Below are positions 1 through 6,492 of a stretch of 18,582 bases of DNA, piece after piece (the stretch's first letter is position 1; every line of letters begins with the position of its first letter). The DNA is from UBA11606 sp964513285 (GTDB taxonomy: Bacteria; Actinomycetota; Acidimicrobiia; Acidimicrobiales; Aldehydirespiratoraceae): positions 1 through 18,582 of the forward strand of contig CAZEML010000067.1 in the NCBI GenBank assembly GCA_964513285.1. Direction: 5' to 3'. Under the pieces are notes generated by a model. The model did no database searches. It was given only the letters and a program-made list of their open reading frames with translations, and was not told the origin of the DNA. The translations under genes were made by a program, and so were the position numbers.

Positions 1-2
1 GG

Positions 3-1337
3 ACCGAGGAGGGCTCCTTGGTCGGGACGGCCCGCTACGCCGCCCCCGAGCAAGCACGAGGCGAACGGGTGGGCCCGCCTGCCGACGTCTTCGCCCTGGC
101 CCTGACGATCAACGAGACCGTCACCGGCGAGGTCCCCTTCGACGGCGACACCGTCATCGGCACCCTGATGGCGCGAGCGGAGACCCCGTTCGAGCCCGAC
201 CCGGCGCTCGGGCCGCTGGTGCCGGCGTTGCGGCGAGCCGGTTCGCTCGATCCCGACGAGCGGCCGTCCGCCGGTGAACTCGCCGCATCGCTGATGGCGG
301 CCGCATCCGATCTCGCCCGCCCGACGCCGCTTCCGTTGGTCGGGGCTGCGTTGCCCGATCAAGCGTCGCTCGATCGCACTGAACACGGCACCTTGCACGC
401 CGCGGCGGTGCCGTCGTCGCCGATCGAGGAGACCGCTCCCAGCCGTCGCTGGCCCTGGGCGGTGCTGCTCGTCGCGATCGTCGGCGCGGCGATTGCGGCA
501 GGCGTCGTCGCATGGCAGGGGTCGCAGCCCGAGCTCGTGGCGGTTCCCGACGTGACCGGCATGGTCCGTGCTGATGCGGTCACCGAACTGGCCGACGACG
601 GCTTCGTGCTCGAGTTCTCCGACGTCCGGGAGCCCGGCACCGAGCGCGGCGAGGTCGTCTCCACCCAGCCGATGGCGGGAGCCGAACTCGAAGCCGGCGC
701 CTCACTCACGCTCTTCATCTCCCTCGGCGAGCCTTTGGTCGCAGTACCCGAGCTCGCCGGGCTGACCTTCAGTGATGCCCAGGCCCGACTCGAAGAACAC
801 GAGCTGGCGGTCGGTGCCACCGTCGAGGAGCACAGCGAGTCGGTGGCGGCCGGGCTGGTGATCGAAGGGATCACCCCCAACGGTGCGGCCGAGCTCGAGC
901 CGGGCACGCTCGTCGATCTCGTCATCTCCAAGGGGCCAGCCAGTCGGACGGTTCCCGAGCTCCCGGTGTCGGGCGACGTCGACGAGGCCTTCGCCGCGCT
1001 GACCGATCTCCGCCTGGTGCCGTTCGAGACGCGGGCCTACTCCGACACGGTGCCGTTCGGTGAGATCATCCGGTTCGAGCCCTCGCCGGGTGCGATCGTG
1101 TCGCCCGATTCGACGGTGACGGTCGTTGTTTCCGATGGCCCCGAGCCGCGCGAGGTGCCGCCGGTGATCGGGCTCGACGTGCTCGAGGCTCAGCAGGTCC
1201 TGGAGGCGGCTGGTTTCGTCGTCGTCCACGTGCAGGGCCCGCCGGACCGCCCGGTCTTGGCCACCGATCCTCCGGCGGGGGAGACCCGGCCCTTCGGGAC
1301 CGAGATCGTGATCGCCACCAGCCTGATCGCTGGCTGA
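3..1337 (+). CDS. Ser/Thr protein kinase with four PASTA repeats (5' truncated)
   Basis: The reading frame is open from the window edge, so the N-terminal kinase lobe and catalytic loop lie upstream. The visible part begins just before the activation-segment end, GTARYAAPEQ (subdomain VIII APE motif). It continues with DVFALAL (subdomain IX region) and DERPSAGEL (subdomain XI region). A single hydrophobic segment, WPWAVLLVAIVGAAIAAGVV (about nt 447-506), follows a Pro/Ser-rich linker. Beyond it, four PASTA-like units of about 65 residues start near VAVPDVTG, VAVPELAG, RTVPELPV and REVPPVIG. In PknB-type kinases the kinase domain is cytoplasmic and the PASTA repeats sit outside the cell, binding muropeptides or lipid II; that role is family knowledge. 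The gene could be pknB or a paralogue. The usual pknB neighbours (pbpA, rodA, fhaB) are not visible, so no symbol is given. It converges on the next gene with 21 bp between stops. Confidence 0.93.
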   Translation, partial: TEEGSLVGTARYAAPEQARGERVGPPADVFALALTINETVTGEVPFDGDTVIGTLMARAETPFEPDPALGPLVPALRRAGSLDPDERPSAGELAASLMAAASDLARPTPLPLVGAALPDQASLDRTEHGTLHAAAVPSSPIEETAPSRRWPWAVLLVAIVGAAIAAGVVAWQGSQPELVAVPDVTGMVRADAVTELADDGFVLEFSDVREPGTERGEVVSTQPMAGAELEAGASLTLFISLGEPLVAVPELAGLTFSDAQARLEEHELAVGATVEEHSESVAAGLVIEGITPNGAAELEPGTLVDLVISKGPASRTVPELPVSGDVDEAFAALTDLRLVPFETRAYSDTVPFGEIIRFEPSPGAIVSPDSTVTVVVSDGPEPREVPPVIGLDVLEAQQVLEAAGFVVVHVQGPPDRPVLATDPPAGETRPFGTEIVIATSLIAG

Positions 1338-1358
1338 CCGCGGAGGTCGAAGGAGCCG

Positions 1359-1823
1359 CTAGGGCTCGGTGATCTCGTCGATGCGCCTGACGAGCTCGCG
1401 CAACACGTCGACCGGCACGTCGGCATCGTCGGGAATCGCGTCGACGCCGGTCGCGCCGCCCGGAGGGGGAGCGATCAGCGACGCGAGGGCGAGCACCTTG
1501 GACGAGTCGCCGGTGAGCTTGAACTTGCCGCCCATCAGGGCCGGCATCACCTGCGACGGGTCGCGTTCGACGAACAGCTGCTTGGCGATGTCGTAGGGCA
1601 CCTCGAGTCCGAAGTCGGAATCGTCGAGGTGGCCTTCCTCGATCATGAGGGTCGGACCGGTCGTGTCGATGTGGCCGAGGATCGGCCCGTCGCCGAACGG
1701 CGGATCGGTGACGGTGACGTTGGCGGCCAGGTCGAACTCGACCTCACGGTCGTGTTCGGCATAGTCGGCACGGATCTCGCGCATCGCCGCGATCCACGCG
1801 GGACTGAGGAAGGGATGGCGCAT
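1359..1823 (-). CDS. SCP2-like sterol-carrier domain protein
   Basis: This is a 154-residue protein starting MRHPFLSPAW. The C-terminal half carries the pattern of SCP2-type lipid-binding domains: a hydrophobic strand (PTLMIEEG), then YDIAKQLFVERDPSQVMPALMGGKFKLTGDSS, where an 'activity x D P .. A .. G K ... G D' motif is typical. The domain makes a hydrophobic tunnel that binds lipids or acyl chains; the ligand here is unknown. The open frame continues far upstream to about 3668, but that extension runs antisense to gatC and gatA and is low-complexity Arg/Gly-rich, so the start was placed at ATG 1823 where recognisable protein begins. No Shine-Dalgarno is evident. The gene is divergent from gatC, with 49 bp between start codons. 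It is cytosolic, with no signal peptide or membrane segment. Confidence 0.8.
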   Translation of the reverse strand: MRHPFLSPAWIAAMREIRADYAEHDREVEFDLAANVTVTDPPFGDGPILGHIDTTGPTLMIEEGHLDDSDFGLEVPYDIAKQLFVERDPSQVMPALMGGKFKLTGDSSKVLALASLIAPPPGGATGVDAIPDDADVPVDVLRELVRRIDEITEP

Positions 1824-1858
1824 CAGGATTCCAGCGTAGATGCACGGGAGGGGGGACG

Positions 1859-1864
1859 TATCCT
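1859..1864 (+). promoter_or_regulatory. candidate -10 box of a leaderless gatC transcript
   Basis: TATCCT ends 8 bases before the ATG at 1873. No Shine-Dalgarno lies between them (the spacer is T, GGG, CCCC). This spacing places transcription initiation at or next to the start codon. No convincing -35 is seen. It matches the arrangement before four other genes in the window. Confidence 0.45.
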
Positions 1865-1872
1865 TGGGCCCC

Positions 1873-2181
1873 ATGACCGAACCCACCCGCATCACCCGCG
1901 ACGAGGTGGTGCACGTCGCGCAACTCGCTCGGCTCTCGTTGTCCGAATCCGAGATCGACGAGTTCACCGGCCAGCTCGGCGACATCCTCGAGCACGCCGC
2001 CGACATCGAGGCGCTCGATGTCGGTGACATCGAGCCGACCTCGCATCCGCTTCCGATGGTGAACGTGCTGCGGCCCGACGTCGTGCGCCCGTCGCTCGAT
2101 CGGGAGCTGTTGCTGTCGCAGGCACCGGCGGCCGAGGACGGCCAGTTCCGCGTGCCGCGCATCCTGGGGGAGGAGCCATGA
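1873..2181 (+). CDS. gatC: Asp-tRNA(Asn)/Glu-tRNA(Gln) amidotransferase subunit C
   Basis: This is a 102-residue protein, the usual GatC length. It starts MTEPTRITRDEVVHVAQLARLSLSE, the characteristic N-terminal helix of GatC, followed by the F..QL..IL.....ID.LD....EPT.HP segment (FTGQLGDILEHAADIEALD...EPTSHPLP). GatC is a small clamp that wraps the GatA-GatB interface and stabilises the complex that converts misacylated Glu-tRNA(Gln) and/or Asp-tRNA(Asn) to the amides. An upstream in-frame ATG at 1840 would add 11 residues not typical of the family; ATG 1873 is preferred and is preceded by a -10-like box. The stop overlaps the gatA start by 4 bases (ATGA), implying translational coupling. 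Confidence 0.95.
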   Translation: MTEPTRITRDEVVHVAQLARLSLSESEIDEFTGQLGDILEHAADIEALDVGDIEPTSHPLPMVNVLRPDVVRPSLDRELLLSQAPAAEDGQFRVPRILGEEP

Positions 2182-3653
2182 GCCTCGTCCCCGACCAGCC
2201 CGGCCTCGTCGTCGACATCGCCGCAGCGGTCAGGGCCGGCGAACGCTCCGCGGTCTCGGTCGTCGACGACTATCTCGCCCGGATCGACGCCAACGACGGT
2301 GAGATCCACGCCTTCAACCTGGTGACGCACGAACTCGCCCGCGAGCAGGCGGCCGTCGTCGATGCGGCGGTTGCCGCCGGCGACGACCCCGGTCCCCTCG
2401 CAGGCGTGCCGATCGCCCTGAAGGACAACATGTGCACCGCCGGGGTGGCGACCACGTGTTCGTCGAAGATCCTCGAGGGTTGGGAACCGCCCTACGACGG
2501 AACGGTCGTCGAACGGGTCCGGTCGGCCGGCGCGGTCGTGGTCGGCAAGACCAACCTCGACGAGTTCGCCATGGGATCCTCGACCGAGAACTCCGCCTTC
2601 GGCCCGACCCGCAACCCGCTCGACCTCAGCCGCGTCCCGGGCGGCTCGAGCGGTGGCTCGGCGGCGGCGGTCGCGGCTGATTTCGCGGCGCTGTCTCTCG
2701 GTTCGGACACCGGCGGGTCGATCCGCCAGCCGGCCGCGTTCTGCGGGATCGTCGGCATGAAGCCGACCTACGGAGCCGTCTCTCGGTACGGCCTCATCGC
2801 CTTTGGTTCGTCGCTCGATCAGATCGGTCCGTTCTCTCGGACCGTCGCGGAGTCGGCGGCTCTGCTCGAAGCGATCGGTGGTCACGACCCGCTCGACTCG
2901 ACGTCGATCGAGCAGGGCCCGTTCGACCTGCAGTCGGTGCTCGACCGCGGCGTCGACGGGATGCGCATCGGCATCCTTCGTGAGCTCTCGGGCGGCGAGG
3001 GAAGCGTCGAAGGTCTTTCCGCTGACGTGCTCGCCCAGACCCAGGCCGCGGCCGAGGCCCTCGAGGCAGCCGGCGCCACGGTCACCGAGGTGTCGGTGCC
3101 GTCGTCGACGCTCGGCTTGTCGGCGTACTACATGGTCGCTCCCGCCGAGGCGTCGTCGAACCTCAGCCGGTTCGACGGTGTGCGCTACGGCCTTCGCTCC
3201 GACGCCTCCACCACCGGCGAGATGATGACCGCCACCCGCACGGCGGGTTTCGGGCCCGAGGTGAAGCGCCGCATCATGCTCGGCACGTACGCCCTCTCGG
3301 CGGGCTACTACGACGCCTTCTACGGCAAGGCCCTGAAGGTGCGCACGATGATGCTGCAGGAGTTCGCCTCGGTCTACGCCGATGTCGACCTGCTGCTCAC
3401 CCCGACCGCGCCGACCACGGCGTTCCCGCTGGGTGATCGCACCGCCGACCCGATGACGATGTACGTCAACGACGTCTGCACGATCCCGTCGAACCTGGTC
3501 GGGCATCCGGCGATCTCGGTGCCGTTCGGGGTCGGGGACGATGGACTCCCCGTCGGTGTGCAACTCCTGGGCCCCGCCCTGTCTGAACCCACCATCTACC
3601 AGGCGGCCGCCGTGCTCGAAGCGGCGGCACCGACCACGGAGGCGGCGTCGTGA
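2178..3653 (+). CDS. gatA: Asp-tRNA(Asn)/Glu-tRNA(Gln) amidotransferase subunit A
   Basis: This is a 491-residue amidase-signature protein, full length for GatA. It liberates ammonia from glutamine and passes it through a tunnel to GatB. The Lys-cisSer-Ser catalytic triad is visible: Lys82 in IALKDNM, Ser157 in the Gly/Ser-rich loop VPGGSSGGSAAA, and Ser181 in GSDTGGSIRQPAAFCG. The C-terminal region retains the family pattern LLTPTAPTTAFPLG and ISVPFGVGDDGLPVGVQLLGP. The start ATG at 2178 overlaps the gatC stop and is preceded by a strong Shine-Dalgarno (GGGGGAGGAG). The stop overlaps the GTG start of gatB. Its place in a three-gene cab-ordered operon leaves no doubt about assignment. Confidence 0.97.
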   Translation: MSLVPDQPGLVVDIAAAVRAGERSAVSVVDDYLARIDANDGEIHAFNLVTHELAREQAAVVDAAVAAGDDPGPLAGVPIALKDNMCTAGVATTCSSKILEGWEPPYDGTVVERVRSAGAVVVGKTNLDEFAMGSSTENSAFGPTRNPLDLSRVPGGSSGGSAAAVAADFAALSLGSDTGGSIRQPAAFCGIVGMKPTYGAVSRYGLIAFGSSLDQIGPFSRTVAESAALLEAIGGHDPLDSTSIEQGPFDLQSVLDRGVDGMRIGILRELSGGEGSVEGLSADVLAQTQAAAEALEAAGATVTEVSVPSSTLGLSAYYMVAPAEASSNLSRFDGVRYGLRSDASTTGEMMTATRTAGFGPEVKRRIMLGTYALSAGYYDAFYGKALKVRTMMLQEFASVYADVDLLLTPTAPTTAFPLGDRTADPMTMYVNDVCTIPSNLVGHPAISVPFGVGDDGLPVGVQLLGPALSEPTIYQAAAVLEAAAPTTEAAS

Positions 3654-5098
3654 GCGTGCACGAACCATCCCTGCCCGATGAGTGGGAACTCGTCGTCGGT
3701 CTCGAGGTCCACGTCGAGCTCCACACCGCGACGAAGCTGTTCTGTGGATGCCCGAACGAGTTCACCCACGAGCCGAACACCAACGTGTGCCCGACCTGTG
3801 TCGGTCTGCCCGGTTCGCTCCCGGTGATGAACGAGAAGGCCGTCGAGTACGCGATGCGGCTCGGGCGAGCGATCGGCTGTGACATCCATCCGTCGGTCAT
3901 GGCACGGAAGAACTACTTCTACCCGGACATGGCGAAGGACTTTCAGACGACCCAGTACGACCAGCCGACCAACGCCGATGGCGAGCTCGCGCTGGCCGAC
4001 GGAACCGTCGTCGGGATCGAGCGGGCCCACATCGAAGAGGACGCCGGCAAGACCACTCACGTCGGCGGTGGCGGGCGCATCAACGACGCCACCTACTCGC
4101 TGGTCGACTACAACCGCGCCGGTGTGCCACTGGTCGAGATCGTCAGCCGGCCCGACATCCGCACCGTCGAGCACGCCAAGGCCTACGTCTCGGAGTTGCG
4201 CGACATCCTGCTCGCGATCGAGGTCAGCGACGCGAAGATGGAAGAAGGCTCGATGCGAGTCGACGCCAACGTGTCCGTGCGTCCCGTGGGCTCCGAGGAG
4301 CTCCGAACCCGCTGCGAGCTGAAGAACATCAACTCGATCCGGTCGCTCGGCCGGGCGATCGAATACGAGGCGCGCCGCCACGTCGATCTCTACGAGTCGG
4401 GCGAAGCGCCCCGCCAGGAGACCCGTCACTGGGACGAGGACGGTGGCCGTTCGACGGCCGGACGTTCCAAGGAGGACGCGGACGACTACCGCTACTTCCA
4501 GGAACCCGACCTGGTGCCGCTCGCTCCGACCGCCGAACAGATCGCTGCGATCGACGAGGCGATGCCGATGCTGCCTGCGGCGCGTCGCGCCCGCCTCGGC
4601 GAGCTGTCGTCGGTCGCCGACGAGGTGCTCGTCACCGTCGTCGAGCGCGGGCAGGACGCGCTGGCGCTCGGCGCGATCGAGGCCGGGGCCGACGCCGACA
4701 AGGTGCTGACCCGGATCCAGAACGACCTCGCGGTCGACGATTGGTCCGCGGTGACCGCTGCGTCGCTGGCGATGCTGATCGGGATGGAGACCAGCGGTGA
4801 GCTGTCGGCCACCCAAGCCAAGCAGGTGCTGGGTGAGATGGCCGAGGGCGCGCACGGCGGGGATCCGAAGGCGATCGCGGCCGCGCACGGTTTCGAGGCG
4901 ATGGAGAGCGACGAGCTCGAGTCGTTGGTCGATCAGCTGATCGCGGACAACCCCGACGAGTGGTCCCGGTTCGCGGGTGGCGACGATGGCGATCGCAAGA
5001 AGATGCAGGGCTTCTTCACCGGTCAGATCATGAAGGCCACCAAGGGCCAGGCCGACGGTCGCGCCGTCGCGGAGTTGCTCAACCGCAAGTCGAGCTGA
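3650..5098 (+). CDS. gatB: Asp-tRNA(Asn)/Glu-tRNA(Gln) amidotransferase subunit B
   Basis: This is a 482-residue protein of normal GatB length. GatB binds the misacylated tRNA, activates the side-chain carboxylate with ATP and transfers ammonia supplied by GatA. Seen in the sequence are the N-terminal signature VVGLEVHVELHTATKLFCGC, four cysteines (32, 34, 47, 50) that fit the family's zinc-binding pattern, the core motif FYPDMAKDFQTTQYDQP, and the conserved SMRVDANVSVRP and LKNINS blocks. At the end is the helical GatB/YqeY tRNA-binding domain, ending FFTGQIMKATKGQADGRAV. The GTG start at 3650 overlaps the gatA stop (GTGA). The stop lies 18 bp from the convergent stop of the MATE gene. Confidence 0.97.
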   Translation: MSVHEPSLPDEWELVVGLEVHVELHTATKLFCGCPNEFTHEPNTNVCPTCVGLPGSLPVMNEKAVEYAMRLGRAIGCDIHPSVMARKNYFYPDMAKDFQTTQYDQPTNADGELALADGTVVGIERAHIEEDAGKTTHVGGGGRINDATYSLVDYNRAGVPLVEIVSRPDIRTVEHAKAYVSELRDILLAIEVSDAKMEEGSMRVDANVSVRPVGSEELRTRCELKNINSIRSLGRAIEYEARRHVDLYESGEAPRQETRHWDEDGGRSTAGRSKEDADDYRYFQEPDLVPLAPTAEQIAAIDEAMPMLPAARRARLGELSSVADEVLVTVVERGQDALALGAIEAGADADKVLTRIQNDLAVDDWSAVTAASLAMLIGMETSGELSATQAKQVLGEMAEGAHGGDPKAIAAAHGFEAMESDELESLVDQLIADNPDEWSRFAGGDDGDRKKMQGFFTGQIMKATKGQADGRAVAELLNRKSS

Positions 5099-5116
5099 CG
5101 CTCAGCGAGTGCCGGT

Positions 5117-6457
5117 TCAGCGAACTGCGCCGGTGATCATCCAGGCGTCGGTCTGGTAGCGCCACAGCAGGGTCGCCGCGCGGACGACCATCCACGCCCC
5201 GAGCGCGCTCCAGAGCCAGCCGATGCCGAGGTCGAGGCCGAGGACACCGAACGCGCCGCCGATGAGCACGGCGGAGGCGATCGCCATGCCGATGGCCAGG
5301 AACCGCAGGTCGCCGGCCCCGATGAGGATGCCGTCGAGGGCGAAGACGATCCCGTTGATCGGCTGCCAGATCGCGACGTGGATCAGCACGAACGCGGCGA
5401 GCGAGGTGACGGCGGGATCATCGGAGAAGACGTCGCCGAGCACGGGGGAGAGCGCCAAGACGACGACCATGAACAGCACGCCGCCCCACCATCCCCACTG
5501 GATCATCCGGTCGCCGAGCCGGCGGGCTTCTTCGGCATCCCCGGCGCCGAGGGCGCGGCCGATCATCGCCTGGGCGGCGATCGCGACCGCATCGAGGGCG
5601 AGGGCGAGCACGCTCCAGATCTGGAAGGCGATCTCGTGGGCGGCGAGGTCCGCGTCGCCGATGCGGGCGGCGACCGCGATCGTGACCGTGAGCCCGCCGC
5701 GGAGTGCGGTGGTGCGCAGCAGGAGGTCGAGGCCGGCGCCGGCGAGCTTGGTGATGACCGCCCAGTCCGGTCCCAAGCCCACCTCGTGCTCACGCACCGC
5801 CCGGGCGATCCACAGGATGTAGGCGAAGGCTCCGACCCATTGCGCGATGACCGTCGAGAGGGCCGATGCGCCGATTCCCTGATCCAACCCGAAGATCAGG
5901 ACGAGTTCGATCACCAGGTTCAGCAGCGCCGTGCCGAGGGCGACGTACAAGGGTCGCTTGGTGTCCTGAAGCCCGCGGAGATAGCCGACGCCGGCGAGCG
6001 CGATCAGCATCGCGGGCAGGCCGAGGAGGGAGATGCGCAGATACACCTCGGCGTTGGTGGCGACCTCGTCCTCGCCGCCGAGCAGCGAGATCAGCGGGTT
6101 GCGCACGAGGTACATCACGATGGCGATCACGACACCGACCACGAAGGCCAGCCACACGCTCTGGACGGCCTGGTGCGCGGCTTGGCGGTGTTCCCCCGCC
6201 CCGAGGAGGCGGGCGACGGCAGAGGTCGTGCCGTAGGCGAGGAAGATGAAGACGGCGAAGGCGATCAGCAGCAGTGAGGAGGCGAGCGCGAGGCCGCCCA
6301 GCTGTGGGGTGCCGAGGTTCCCGACGACGGCGGTGTCGGCGAGGATGTAGAGCGGCTCGGCCACCAGCGCGCCGAGCGCGGGGAAGGCGAGCGCGAGGAT
6401 CTGCCGGTCGGTGTCGGTCCAGGTCGGCCGGCCGGGCTTGATTAAGCCGAGGAGCAT
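5117..6457 (-). CDS. MATE family efflux transporter (DinF-like)
   Basis: This is a 446-residue integral membrane protein with about twelve hydrophobic helices, the expected length for MATE transporters. The first helix region, LALAFPALGALVAEPLYILADTAVVGNLGTPQLGGLALAS, is the family's N-terminal signature (P..... EPL....D...VG.LG...L...A.A). A second copy of this logic occurs in the C-terminal half (ALDAVAIAAQAMIGRALGAGD). MATE proteins export cationic drugs or metabolites using Na+ or H+ gradients. The DinF subgroup assignment rests on overall resemblance; the substrate is unknown. It lies 35 bp downstream of the GGDEF-EAL gene on the same strand. A -10-like box ends seven bases before its ATG, so it may be transcribed independently. 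Confidence 0.9.
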   Translation of the reverse strand: MLLGLIKPGRPTWTDTDRQILALAFPALGALVAEPLYILADTAVVGNLGTPQLGGLALASSLLLIAFAVFIFLAYGTTSAVARLLGAGEHRQAAHQAVQSVWLAFVVGVVIAIVMYLVRNPLISLLGGEDEVATNAEVYLRISLLGLPAMLIALAGVGYLRGLQDTKRPLYVALGTALLNLVIELVLIFGLDQGIGASALSTVIAQWVGAFAYILWIARAVREHEVGLGPDWAVITKLAGAGLDLLLRTTALRGGLTVTIAVAARIGDADLAAHEIAFQIWSVLALALDAVAIAAQAMIGRALGAGDAEEARRLGDRMIQWGWWGGVLFMVVVLALSPVLGDVFSDDPAVTSLAAFVLIHVAIWQPINGIVFALDGILIGAGDLRFLAIGMAIASAVLIGGAFGVLGLDLGIGWLWSALGAWMVVRAATLLWRYQTDAWMITGAVR

Positions 6458-6464
6458 CGGGCCG

Positions 6465-6470
6465 ACGCTA
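6465..6470 (-). promoter_or_regulatory. candidate -10 box of a leaderless MATE transcript
   Basis: On the minus strand TAGCGT is followed by exactly 7 bases (CGGCCCG) and then the ATG at 6457. No Shine-Dalgarno lies between. The same hexamer with the same 7-base spacing precedes the XRE regulator at 15501. A -35 was not recognised. Confidence 0.45.
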
Positions 6471-6492
6471 CCCGTGTCGGCGGGGCCAGGAC

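Noticed and set aside
1824..3668. Long minus-strand open frame continuing upstream of the SCP2-like protein, antisense to gatC and gatA
   Set aside because: It is Arg/Gly/His-rich, lies opposite well-conserved genes, and recognisable protein only begins at ATG 1823.
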